Of a stretch of DNA of 10,082 nt, positions 1-7,298 are shown one piece after another. The notes beneath the pieces are model-generated. The model saw only the letters and a program-made list of their open reading frames with translations, was not told the DNA's origin and searched no databases. The position numbers and the translations under genes are program-made. Within the stretch, counting starts at the first letter, position 1; each line of letters begins with the position of its first letter. The stretch covers positions 1 through 10,082 of the forward strand of contig JALGZU010000099.1 of assembly GCA_025774735.1 (NCBI GenBank), given 5' to 3'. This DNA is from a candidate division LCP-89 bacterium. GTDB taxonomy: Bacteria > Electryoneota > B3-LCP.

Positions 1-604
1 TCCCCATGATATCGATGCGCAGCGGGTAGGTTTTGCGGATGTCGTGCACGTAGATGTAGATGGATTTACCCACCTTGACGTCCTGCAGGCGGAAGTAAAA
101 GAGCGCGGAGATGGCGTCCTGGACGAAGAGCGGCAGCCGGCTGGTGTCGCTAGGGACGCCGTCATCGGAGGTATAAGCTATCCCTTCCCGCTGGTCGTAA
201 TCGACGACCTTCAAGTCGTGATACTTGCCTTCGCTCAGTTTCTTCTCGAAGTACCAGGTGAAGATACCGCGTGTATCCATGTAGGCGTGCACCTGGTCGT
301 CCACCTTGAAAAAGATGTCGAACGCTTTCGCCGATCGCGCCCAGGTATAGATATGATAACAGGGCGCTTGCCGATATGTCACCAGATCGGGAAGGATATC
401 TATGCCCGCCGTGCCAGCCGGAATGACACCGTAATACACATTGTACACGAACCTCTCCCCCATTCCGAAAATCTGATTATCGAGGACGCGGATCTGGAAT
501 CCGGTTGAATCCATGATAAAGGTCCGGTCGGCTCCGTGACTGTCGCCGATGGTTAAAGCGTTAACACAAATCGCGAGCAGCAGGGCTAAAAAAAAGTTTT
601 TCAA
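1..604 (-). CDS. Exported DUF3108-family protein, C-terminus cut by window edge
   Basis: No stop codon is reached before the left edge, so only the first 201 residues are visible. Residues 1-24 form a plausible Sec signal peptide: Lys-Asn, then a hydrophobic run (FFLALLLAICVNAL), then a small-residue cleavage region ending near SHGA. The mature part matches what I know of DUF3108: 'GMGERFVYNVYYGVIPAGTA' at about 47-66, 'FKVDDQVHAYMD' at about 99-110, 'FVQDAISALFYFRL' at about 160-173, and 'VHDIRKTYPLRID' near the end. The family is periplasmic or envelope-associated, with no assigned reaction. I chose the TTG start at 604 because AAAGGA (611-616) lies 6 bases upstream. An in-frame ATG at 619 has no usable spacing from its AGG and would add five residues. 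The gene begins 28 bases after the upstream transferase stops, so it is probably co-transcribed with the sugar locus. Family assignment is firm; function is unknown. Confidence 0.82.
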   Translation of the reverse strand, partial: MKNFFLALLLAICVNALTIGDSHGADRTFIMDSTGFQIRVLDNQIFGMGERFVYNVYYGVIPAGTAGIDILPDLVTYRQAPCYHIYTWARSAKAFDIFFKVDDQVHAYMDTRGIFTWYFEKKLSEGKYHDLKVVDYDQREGIAYTSDDGVPSDTSRLPLFVQDAISALFYFRLQDVKVGKSIYIYVHDIRKTYPLRIDIMG

Positions 605-610
605 TTCAGT

Positions 611-616
611 TCCTTT
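611..616 (-). promoter_or_regulatory. Ribosome-binding site favouring a TTG start for the DUF3108 gene
   Basis: On the minus strand this reads AAAGGA and sits 6 bases before TTG at 604. The competing ATG at 619 lies upstream of this motif and has only an AGG directly abutting it. The site therefore argues for the TTG start. It is a visual match only. Confidence 0.5.
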
Positions 617-632
617 CATCCTGAGTAATCGG

Positions 633-2048
633 TCAATACGCGTGCACGCCAAATAACACCTCCTTGACGGTCATGATCAGAATCTTCAGGTCGAAACCTA
701 GGGACCAGTTCTCGACGTAGTAGACGTCGTAACGGGTACGCTGATCAATGGAGGTGTCTCCGCGCAGGCCGTTCACCTGCGCCCAGCCGGTTATCCCCGA
801 CCTTACCCGGTGTCTCTCCAGGTAATGGGGCACGGATTGGCGGAATTGACCCACAAAGTGAGGCCGTTCTGGACGGGGACCAACCACACTCATATCCCCT
901 CTGAGAACGTTGAAGAGCTGGGGAAGTTCGTCCAGGGAAAATTTCCGCAGGAACCGGCCGACGGCGGTGGTACGGTCATCCCCCTTCTTCGCCCAGACAG
1001 GACCGGATTGGCTCTCTGCGTCAGGCCGCATGGTGCGGAATTTGTGTATATTGAAGCTTCGCCCGTCCAGACCGATCCTTTCCTGGCTGTAAAAAAGAGG
1101 TCCCTTAGAACCGAACTTCACGAGCATTGCGATCAGCGCCATCAGCGGGCTGAACAGAATTAGTACAATCCCGGATACGACCAGGTCAAACGCCCTCTTG
1201 AACACCCCTTTCCAGCCGAAGAGAGGCGATTCCTTGATTTTCATTAAAGGGAGACCGGCAACCGACCAGGGTTGCACCTTGCCTTCGAGGATGATCTGGT
1301 CCGGAGCCAGCAGGAAGTCGAGGTTGATGCCTTCACATTTCTGAATGATAGCCCGCAGCAGAGGCCGCTCCGCATGATCCAGGGCGATAACCATCATATC
1401 GAGGTTTTCCCGTCCCACCAGAACATCGATATCCACTGAAGTTCCCAGGAGTAGTTCAATTGCTTCGCCCGGCGGCTCGACGGCAATGAAACCGAGACTA
1501 TGGTAGCCCAGATGGGGATTGTCCACGAGGCGCTCGTGAATGTCCCGGGCTAACTGGCCGGTGCCGCAGACCGCCACGCGCAATACTCCGATCCCGCGGC
1601 GGTAGAGTTTCCGCTGGATGCTTTGTATCGCCGCTCTCTCAATCGAGAGCGCGATGATAGAAATGGCGATTATTAAGATAAATACGAGCCGGGAATAAGA
1701 AAAATTGCGGTAAAGGAAGGCCAGGGCGAAGAGCCAGGGCGTCGCCAGCAGGGTCGCCTGGACAACCCGCACGAACTCTTCGATGCTGGAGACCCGGCCG
1801 TGGAGGCGGTAGAGCCCTCTCACAGCGAAGACGCTGCAAAAGATCACTGCGGCGACGATGGAGAAGACCCAGTAATAGGTCAGAGGCGGGATTCCCTTGG
1901 TGACCGGAAAGATCGACGTCAGGGGCGAATGAAAGCGCAGCCAGTAGGACAGGCCGAAGCTGCCGATGATCGCCGCGCTGTCGAGAAGAACCGCAGCCAA
2001 CGGGTAGAGAACTTCGGCTCGAGCGCCGGAGAGCCTAGTTCTCAACAC
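633..2048 (-). CDS. Undecaprenyl-phosphate sugar-1-phosphate transferase (WbaP/WcaJ-type polyprenyl glycosylphosphotransferase)
   Basis: This 471-residue inner-membrane enzyme should transfer a hexose-1-phosphate from a nucleotide sugar to undecaprenyl phosphate, the first step of O-antigen, capsule or exopolysaccharide repeat-unit synthesis. Four N-terminal membrane segments are visible at about 13-38, 56-79, 96-113 and 119-138. A soluble CoA_binding_3-like domain follows, with GTGQLA at 162-167. A fifth hydrophobic segment at 285-310 precedes the catalytic domain. Catalytic signatures are KFRTM (336-340), DELPQLFNVLRGDMSVVGPRPE (373-394, split as DELPQ, NVLRGDMS and GPRPE) and SGITGWAQVNGLRG (417-430). 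Length and order are normal for the long WcaJ/WbaP class. The start is GTG at 2048, with GGAG 4 bases upstream; the next codon, TTG, is an alternative. The gene overlaps the end of the upstream GT4 by 14 bases, implying coupled translation. The sugar (glucose, galactose or other) cannot be read from the sequence. Confidence 0.93.
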   Translation of the reverse strand: MLRTRLSGARAEVLYPLAAVLLDSAAIIGSFGLSYWLRFHSPLTSIFPVTKGIPPLTYYWVFSIVAAVIFCSVFAVRGLYRLHGRVSSIEEFVRVVQATLLATPWLFALAFLYRNFSYSRLVFILIIAISIIALSIERAAIQSIQRKLYRRGIGVLRVAVCGTGQLARDIHERLVDNPHLGYHSLGFIAVEPPGEAIELLLGTSVDIDVLVGRENLDMMVIALDHAERPLLRAIIQKCEGINLDFLLAPDQIILEGKVQPWSVAGLPLMKIKESPLFGWKGVFKRAFDLVVSGIVLILFSPLMALIAMLVKFGSKGPLFYSQERIGLDGRSFNIHKFRTMRPDAESQSGPVWAKKGDDRTTAVGRFLRKFSLDELPQLFNVLRGDMSVVGPRPERPHFVGQFRQSVPHYLERHRVRSGITGWAQVNGLRGDTSIDQRTRYDVYYVENWSLGFDLKILIMTVKEVLFGVHAY

Positions 2049-3204
2049 GGGTCTCCATTGCTATCAGTTCTTCGGTATAGCCGAATTTTTCCTGCAGGCG
2101 CGCGTTGATGAACTCGCCCATTTTCTTCACATAAATCGGTTTCGAAAAGCGCAAGGCGTTGGCACGAATTGAATCCGGGTCGAATTCGATCGTTTCGAAT
2201 GTTCGGACGGCATCGATCAAGGCTGCGGGTTCGGGATCTGAGAAGAACACGCCCGTGGGTGACTTCTCAGCTCTACCGCTGGGTATCACGGTTTCCAGCA
2301 CGCCACCGTGACCGTAGGCGATCACAGGACGCCCACAGGCCTGCGCTTCCAGCGGCACGATGCCAAAGTCCTCTTCACCGGGGAAAATCAGCGCCCGGCA
2401 GCCGCTGTAGAGCTCACGGAGATTTTCGGCATCCTGCCAGGGCAGGAATTCCACGTTGCGCTGGGCCAGTCGGGCAAGCCGCTCCTGTTCGGGTCCGTCT
2501 CCCACAACGATCAAACGTTCCCCCAGTTTATTGAATGCTTCGATCGCTATATGGATGGCTTTGTACGGCACCAACGCGGTCACGATCAGGTAATAATCTC
2601 CCGCTTTAACCGTAGAGTGATAATAATCTGTTTCAACCGGAGGATGAATCACGACAGCTTCCCGGTCGTAATGTTTTCGGATCCGTTTCTGCACATTTTC
2701 AGAATTGGCGATGAATTGGTCCACCCGGTCACTTGAAGCAACGTCCCAGCGGCGCAATCTCGAGGCGATAAACGGAGCAAGCGCCCGCTTAACCGGATTG
2801 CGCGCGGATCCCAGGTAATGCGGATACATCTCCCATATATATCGCATTGGAGTATGAATGTAGCTGATATGCAACGCTTCTGGAGCGGGGATCACCCCTT
2901 TCGCGACGCAGTGGCTCGTGGAAATCACCAACTGATAGTCAGCGAGGTGGAAGCTCTCGATGGCGGCAGGAAAGAGCGGCAGATAGGTCCGGAAATGGGG
3001 ATCGGCAAGCGGGAGCCGGCCGATCCACGAAGTCCTGATCTCCATGGCTTCGATGACGGGTGACATCGCCCCCTTATGATGAAAAATCGTGAAGAGCGTC
3101 GCATCGGGGAAAAAATCGCAGAGGACTTCCAGGCATTTCTCCCCACCGCGCATGCCGGTCAACCAATCATGAATGAGTGCAACTTTCAGAGGCTTTGACA
3201 ACAA
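2035..3204 (-). CDS. Glycosyltransferase family 4 (GT-B, WbaZ-like)
   Basis: This 389-residue cytosolic or membrane-peripheral retaining glycosyltransferase probably adds a sugar to the lipid-linked oligosaccharide. The N-terminal domain opens with 'VALIHDWLTGMRGGEK' (8-23), characteristic of a GT4 subgroup found in O-antigen and exopolysaccharide clusters. The middle holds 'SYIHTPMRYIWEMY' (114-127) and 'FIANSENVQKRI' (164-175). The C-terminal donor-binding domain begins near 'YYLIVTALVPYKAI' and carries the E-x7-E motif, E278 and E286, in PGEEDFGIVPLE (275-286). The start is TTG at 3204, followed by a second TTG. It is the first possible start after an in-frame TAA at 3211-3213. No good ribosome-binding site is visible, only a weak AAGAA. 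It follows the upstream GT4 after a 29-base gap, and its end overlaps the next gene. Donor and acceptor are unknown; mannosyl transfer would be a guess from related proteins. Confidence 0.9.
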   Translation of the reverse strand: MLSKPLKVALIHDWLTGMRGGEKCLEVLCDFFPDATLFTIFHHKGAMSPVIEAMEIRTSWIGRLPLADPHFRTYLPLFPAAIESFHLADYQLVISTSHCVAKGVIPAPEALHISYIHTPMRYIWEMYPHYLGSARNPVKRALAPFIASRLRRWDVASSDRVDQFIANSENVQKRIRKHYDREAVVIHPPVETDYYHSTVKAGDYYLIVTALVPYKAIHIAIEAFNKLGERLIVVGDGPEQERLARLAQRNVEFLPWQDAENLRELYSGCRALIFPGEEDFGIVPLEAQACGRPVIAYGHGGVLETVIPSGRAEKSPTGVFFSDPEPAALIDAVRTFETIEFDPDSIRANALRFSKPIYVKKMGEFINARLQEKFGYTEELIAMETRVEN

Positions 3205-3233
3205 GGATTCTTATAGCTAACAGAATGCAGTAT

Positions 3234-4331
3234 TTATTCGGTTTGCTGATATACTTCAAGCGTTTTACGGGCAAAACGATCCCATGTATATTTTGCGGCG
3301 TGTTTGAGTCCTTTCTCAATCAAAGTCTGCCGTAGATCTGAATCGTTTATTAGCGTGGCTAAGGTAGTAGCAAAGTCTGATGTGTCAGCTGGATCGAAAA
3401 TCAGCGCGGCATGACCGGAAATCTCCGGCGAAGCTCCGCGGTTTGAGACGGTCACCGGTATGCCCGATGCCATCGCTTCCAATGGTGGTGCACCGAAGCC
3501 TTCATACCAGGATGGTTGTACATAAGCGAGAGCGCATTGATAGAGGGCGGGCATTTCCTCATCCGGCAGGTTTCCAGTAAAGAACACCTCGGTTTCTCCG
3601 TGCAGTTCGTGAACTAGACGATTCAGCTCGCCGTATTGATCGATCTTCGCCCCGGCGATTACTAACGGAGGACGCACCGAGTCCGGAAGGTTTGCCCAGG
3701 CAACGATCAAACCAGATACGTTTTTGTGAGGTTTCAAGTTCCCAACATATAGAAGGTAGTCTTCCGGAAGTGAACGAATTCGACGAAATTCAGATTCTTG
3801 TGTTTCTGAAAGAGATTGGAAATATCTTTGACTTATACCGCTGTAAGTTATGAAAATCTTGTCTTCTTGAGCACCCAGCATCTCGATTAGATCCCGTTTG
3901 GTTTGCTCCGATATGGTCAAAATTGCATGTGCCTGGCGACAGGCGCGACTCAGCATCCAGCGTGCATATGCGCGCTTGAGGGAGGAAAAATATTGCGGAA
4001 ATCTCAGGTGGATTACGTCATGGATAGTAATTATCAAGGGTAGTTTCAACCCGAAAGGGACGACGTAATGCGGAGCATGAAATAGATCCGCTCCGGTGCG
4101 ATTGGCAATACCACCAAGAGACATCAATTCAGAAAGGGAATAATCTGGCGCCCCACATTGGTGCCATTGCACGGTTCGATTACGTAAGAAAGAACGGTCA
4201 TCAGCGTCCGATCGCACGATGAGATCCCACTGTGGATCAGCTTCGATATGTTCGAAGCCCTCCAGCAAACCGCGAATGTAATTGCCAATCCCTGAATCCC
4301 AGAGTTTTCGAGCATCCAGACAGACTCTCAA
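3234..4331 (-). CDS. Glycosyltransferase family 4 (MtfB-like), low-GC
   Basis: This 365-residue GT-B glycosyltransferase belongs to the group related to mannosyltransferase B. It opens 'VCLDARKLWDSGIGNYIRGL' (3-22), a hallmark of that subgroup. Other landmarks are 'TIHDVIHLRFPQYF' (102-115), 'YVGNLKPHKNV' (195-205), and the donor-site E-x7-E pair E277/E285 in WYEGFGAPPLE. The length is typical. The start is TTG at 4331, which I trust because GGAGG (4339-4343) lies 7 bases upstream. TTG overlaps the upstream stop as TTGA, so translation is probably coupled. Seven sequence lines I counted by hand across this gene average about 44% GC (184 of 420 bases), against 50-72% per line in both neighbours, which suggests separate ancestry. 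It probably extends an O-antigen or exopolysaccharide repeat unit; the sugar is unknown. Confidence 0.9.
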   Translation of the reverse strand: MRVCLDARKLWDSGIGNYIRGLLEGFEHIEADPQWDLIVRSDADDRSFLRNRTVQWHQCGAPDYSLSELMSLGGIANRTGADLFHAPHYVVPFGLKLPLIITIHDVIHLRFPQYFSSLKRAYARWMLSRACRQAHAILTISEQTKRDLIEMLGAQEDKIFITYSGISQRYFQSLSETQESEFRRIRSLPEDYLLYVGNLKPHKNVSGLIVAWANLPDSVRPPLVIAGAKIDQYGELNRLVHELHGETEVFFTGNLPDEEMPALYQCALAYVQPSWYEGFGAPPLEAMASGIPVTVSNRGASPEISGHAALIFDPADTSDFATTLATLINDSDLRQTLIEKGLKHAAKYTWDRFARKTLEVYQQTE

Positions 4332-5359
4332 ACACCATCCTCCAGTAAAGTCATAATTCGCTGTAACACCACTTCCACGTTGAGATCAATCATCGGTTTT
4401 CCGTTCGGCGGCGTCATGACGCTTTCGGGTAAGCCGTAAGGTCCCCATCTCTTCGGCGTCATCGCCGGGTCATTCGGGAACAATCCCAGCACCGGACGGC
4501 CGATCGCCCTAGCTAAATGCAGGGGGCCGGTGCTGTTCGTTAGCAACAGATCGCAGCGGCTGTACAGGCAGGTCAGCTCCTCCAGGGAAAGTTGATTGCA
4601 GAGGTTCAGAGCGCTCCCTTCCGCCGCTGAACTCACCTCATGGCAGAGCTCCAACTCCGCCTCGACACCGGTAACCACCAGGATTGCATCACTTTCGGCG
4701 GCAAGCCTTCTAGCCAGCTCAACATAGGATGCGGCGGGCCAGCGGTACGCCGACCCACCGCCACCGGGATGGATGGCGACGATCTTCCGACCCGCCCGGT
4801 GAACGCTCTCTAGAATCCGGGCCAGCCGCAGGTTAACCGCTTCCGGGATTGTCATCTGCAACGGGAAAATCTCTCCCGGCGGCAGGATATCCTCCCACTG
4901 GCCCTTTGTTGAAAGCGCGGCGCAGATGAGGGAGAGATTGTATTCCGCTTCGTGCTTCAGATTGTCTTTGCGGTGCTCTCTGTGGCGGTAGGTGAACCAG
5001 GACGAATACCAGCGGTAAGCGATGCCGGCTCTCACCTTGATCCCCGCTGAGCGCAAAGCTTTCGCCAGTCTGAATTCAGGAAACAGCACCACCGCAGTAT
5101 CATAGTGATGAGGTTTCAGCAGGTTCCGGATACTCCTCGACGCGGCATCTCGCGATACATCCAGAACGTCATCCACACCCGCAACCATGCGTACGATGGG
5201 GGCGGTGTAACTCTGTACCAGGAAATCCACCCGGCATTCTGGAAAGAGTTTCTTCACCAGTTGCATGCAAGGCAGCGCCAGCAGGACGTCACCCAGACGG
5301 TCGGTGCGGCAAATAAGGAGCCTCTCCGGATACAGTATGTGCGCTTGATCCAGGATCAT
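4328..5359 (-). CDS. Glycosyltransferase family 9 (heptosyltransferase-type)
   Basis: This 343-residue GT-B enzyme is of the ADP-heptose:LPS heptosyltransferase family, acting at the cytoplasmic face of the inner membrane on lipid A-core acceptors. The N-terminal acceptor domain has the family opening 'LICRTDRLGDVLLALP' (15-30), including the Asp of the GD motif. The C-terminal domain starts around 'KIVAIHPGGGGSAYRWP' (192-208), the donor phosphate loop. It continues with 'LTNSTGPLHLARAIGRPVLG' (273-292), the second donor-binding motif. Unlike the other two GT9 genes here, it has no four-cysteine cluster near the C-terminus. The start is ATG at 5359, with GGAGG (5370-5374) 10 bases upstream. 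It overlaps the upstream GT2 gene as ATGA. GT9 members can also move non-heptose sugars, so heptose as donor is probable rather than shown. Confidence 0.92.
   Translation of the reverse strand: MILDQAHILYPERLLICRTDRLGDVLLALPCMQLVKKLFPECRVDFLVQSYTAPIVRMVAGVDDVLDVSRDAASRSIRNLLKPHHYDTAVVLFPEFRLAKALRSAGIKVRAGIAYRWYSSWFTYRHREHRKDNLKHEAEYNLSLICAALSTKGQWEDILPPGEIFPLQMTIPEAVNLRLARILESVHRAGRKIVAIHPGGGGSAYRWPAASYVELARRLAAESDAILVVTGVEAELELCHEVSSAAEGSALNLCNQLSLEELTCLYSRCDLLLTNSTGPLHLARAIGRPVLGLFPNDPAMTPKRWGPYGLPESVMTPPNGKPMIDLNVEVVLQRIMTLLEDGV
4339..4343 (-). promoter_or_regulatory. Strong ribosome-binding site deciding a TTG start
   Basis: The minus strand reads GGAGG here, 7 bases before the TTG at 4331 of the low-GC GT4. 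It lies inside the end of the upstream GT9 gene. The nearby ATG and GTG triplets are in a different frame, so this site supports initiation at TTG. Confidence 0.6.
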
Positions 5360-6153
5360 CGAATGGAATCCTCCTTGACCATGCGGCGCAATTTAAAATA
5401 GCGCAGACGGAAATTGTGCATATCCATCGCAATCGTCTGCCGTCCGGCTTTGCCGTCTAAAAATCCCATTTTGAGAATGTACCTGCGAATGTAGCGTTGC
5501 AGCGGCATCCAGTAGAGGTATATCAGTGCATTCCGCCACGATGGACGCACTCCCTGATTATAAAGATGATTGGCTTCGTAGGTGGTGTAAAAGTCGAGTT
5601 TGCGCTGGCATTCCTGATGCGTTTCGTATGGAAAGTGATATAATGGTGAATTTAACATCCCCACTTTTCCAGAGACAGCGAGCCGCTCGTGCAGGTGGCG
5701 CTCCGGGAAGCGACCTTGCCCCCGCTTGAACAGGCGCAGTTGCCGGTCGGGGTAGTTCCCCCCATGCTTCAACCAGCATCCCATCCAGTAATTGCGGCGC
5801 GGCAGGAAAAAGGCTGCCTCGGATGCTTCACTGGCCAATATCCCCAGGATTTCATCCCGGGTCTCTTCGGGGATGATCTCGTCCGCATCGAGGCAGAGGA
5901 TACAATCGCCGTGTGCTTGGTCGAAGCTGTAGTTTTTATTCACGTTCAGGTTGACTTCGTTCGACTGAGAAAACACGCTGGCCCCGGCTTGGCGGGCGAT
6001 TTCGGCGGTACGGTCACTACTCTCACAATCGATCACGATAACTTCATCGGCAAAGCGAACGCTCTCCAGCGATGCGGAGATTTTATTCTCCTCATTGTGG
6101 GCGATCATGCAGACCGAAATGGTCTGCCTGCCGGATGCCTCCCCGGGTGTCAT
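5356..6153 (-). CDS. Glycosyltransferase family 2, LPS-core WaaE/KdtX type
   Basis: This 265-residue inverting GT-A enzyme resembles the lipopolysaccharide core beta-1,4-glucosyltransferase WaaE/KdtX. The nucleotide-binding start is 'TISVCMIAHNEENKISASL' (11-29), followed by 'ADEVIVIDCESSDRTAEIA' (35-53). The metal-binding DxD-type motif is DADE (89-92). 'GNYPDRQLRLFKRG' (132-145) and 'HLHERL' (153-158) are conserved acceptor-side blocks in this subgroup. The C-terminal 60 residues are rich in Arg, Tyr and Trp and may contact the membrane. The ATG at 6153 overlaps the upstream stop (ATGA), with a GAGGG motif about 11 bases upstream. The family points to outer-core or Kdo/heptose-proximal glucose addition, fitting its place between GT4 and GT9 genes. 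Exact linkage is inferred, not seen. Confidence 0.92.
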   Translation of the reverse strand: MTPGEASGRQTISVCMIAHNEENKISASLESVRFADEVIVIDCESSDRTAEIARQAGASVFSQSNEVNLNVNKNYSFDQAHGDCILCLDADEIIPEETRDEILGILASEASEAAFFLPRRNYWMGCWLKHGGNYPDRQLRLFKRGQGRFPERHLHERLAVSGKVGMLNSPLYHFPYETHQECQRKLDFYTTYEANHLYNQGVRPSWRNALIYLYWMPLQRYIRRYILKMGFLDGKAGRQTIAMDMHNFRLRYFKLRRMVKEDSIR

Positions 6154-7286
6154 GCTTTCGGATTCCCTCTTGACGACTTCCCTGAACCTGCACCTGCTAC
6201 GGCTTCAAAGTGCTCTTCCAGCGTGGAGAGGTGCTTCTCCAGACTGAATTTCTTCCGAACGATTCGCTGGCCGTTGTCGCCCAGTTTTTTACGCAGTTCA
6301 ACATTCTGGATCAAGGGCTTCAGAGCATTGCTCAGAGCACCCACATCCCCGGGAGGAACCAGCAGACCGCTTATCCCATCCTGAACGATTTCGGGAACAC
6401 CGCCGGCATTGGTGGCGATCAGGGGAAGTCCTGAGGCCATCGCCTCAAGCAGGACAAGTCCAAAAGCCTCCTCTCGGGATGCCAGCACGCAGATATCCAA
6501 AGCCGCGTAGACATCGGCGATATTCTGATGAAAGCCGGCAAAATGAACCCGGTCGGAGATCCCCAATTCCCCGGTGTAGTACTTCAATTTCAGATCGTAC
6601 CCCTCCTTCTCAGGCGGGGGTTCGCCAGCGAACAGGAGGCGGGCATCAGGAAAGTCATGATGAAGACTTGCGAAAGAGCGCAACAGGACGTCCTGTCCCT
6701 TGGACTCTTCCAGACGCCCGACCAGTCCGATCAACAGGGCATCGCCGGAGATGCCCCAAGCCTCCCGTACCGAATGCCGGGCCTCAGCAGCACTTCGAAA
6801 TCCAACCGCATCGATACCGTAATGAAGAGTGTGAACTCGGTCAGGTTTTACCGGCAGAGCCTCGTTTGCAAATCCCTTCATGCGCTCGGTTATGGTCAGC
6901 AGACGGTCCAGCCGGGCATAGACGAAGCGGTGATAGAGATCTCTCTTGGGAAGCCTGGATTCGATTTGCAGCGTCAGCACCCTGGGAGGTTGTCTGCACA
7001 AGGTGAAGGAGGCCAAATCCCGGGACCGGTGCAGGTGAATGACATCGACACTGTTGCTCTTCACGAAGTTCCTGGCCTGCCGACAGAAGAGGGGATCGAA
7101 GCGGTATGGCTGCGAAAACGTCCGAACCTCTAGACTGTCCGCCAGGGGGTGCCGCAGCATGCGCGATCCCTCGGCGAGCCAGAGGAAAACCTTATGTTCC
7201 CGCAAACCCAGTTGATGGGCCGTTTTAAGGCAGTAGAGTTCCAAACCGCCGAGAGAGGGAGAAAAACAAGCTTCCAGGATGGTCAC
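6150..7286 (-). CDS. Glycosyltransferase family 4 (GT-B)
   Basis: This 378-residue retaining glycosyltransferase is of the broad GT4 class. The N-terminal domain starts 'ILEACFSPSLGGLELYCL' (3-20), with the glycine-rich loop that contacts the donor phosphates. 'DVIHLHRSRDLA' (81-92) and 'LHYGIDAVGF' (154-163) are typical inter-domain segments. The donor domain begins 'LIGLVGRLEESKGQDVLL' (185-202) and includes Lys196. The E-x7-E pair is E273/E281 in REEAFGLVLLEAMASG. The last 15 or so residues are Gly/Ser/Arg/Lys-rich and look like a disordered tail. The start is GTG at 7286, with AGGGGA about 8 bases upstream. It lies 12 bases after the preceding GT9 stop, and its own stop overlaps the following GT2 start. 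It probably acts on the LPS core or a lipid-linked repeat; the substrate is unknown. Confidence 0.92.
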   Translation of the reverse strand: MTILEACFSPSLGGLELYCLKTAHQLGLREHKVFLWLAEGSRMLRHPLADSLEVRTFSQPYRFDPLFCRQARNFVKSNSVDVIHLHRSRDLASFTLCRQPPRVLTLQIESRLPKRDLYHRFVYARLDRLLTITERMKGFANEALPVKPDRVHTLHYGIDAVGFRSAAEARHSVREAWGISGDALLIGLVGRLEESKGQDVLLRSFASLHHDFPDARLLFAGEPPPEKEGYDLKLKYYTGELGISDRVHFAGFHQNIADVYAALDICVLASREEAFGLVLLEAMASGLPLIATNAGGVPEIVQDGISGLLVPPGDVGALSNALKPLIQNVELRKKLGDNGQRIVRKKFSLEKHLSTLEEHFEAVAGAGSGKSSRGNPKA

Positions 7287-7298
7287 AGAAGAAATCCC

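Noticed and set aside
44..508. Open plus-strand frame of 154 codons
   Set aside because: It lies antisense to the DUF3108 gene, whose minus-strand translation has a signal peptide and family motifs. The plus-strand product has no recognisable domain.
810..1163. Plus-strand open frame of 117 codons
   Set aside because: It is antisense to the catalytic domain of the polyprenyl sugar transferase, where the minus-strand motifs are unmistakable.
5689..6384. Long plus-strand open frame of 231 codons
   Set aside because: It spans two clearly real minus-strand glycosyltransferase genes and their overlap. The product shows no family motif, and such shadow frames are common in GC-rich DNA.
6479..7133. 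Two overlapping plus-strand open frames of 175 and 201 codons
   Set aside because: Both are antisense to the GT4 gene, which has the E-x7-E motif and normal length. Neither translation looks like a folded protein family.
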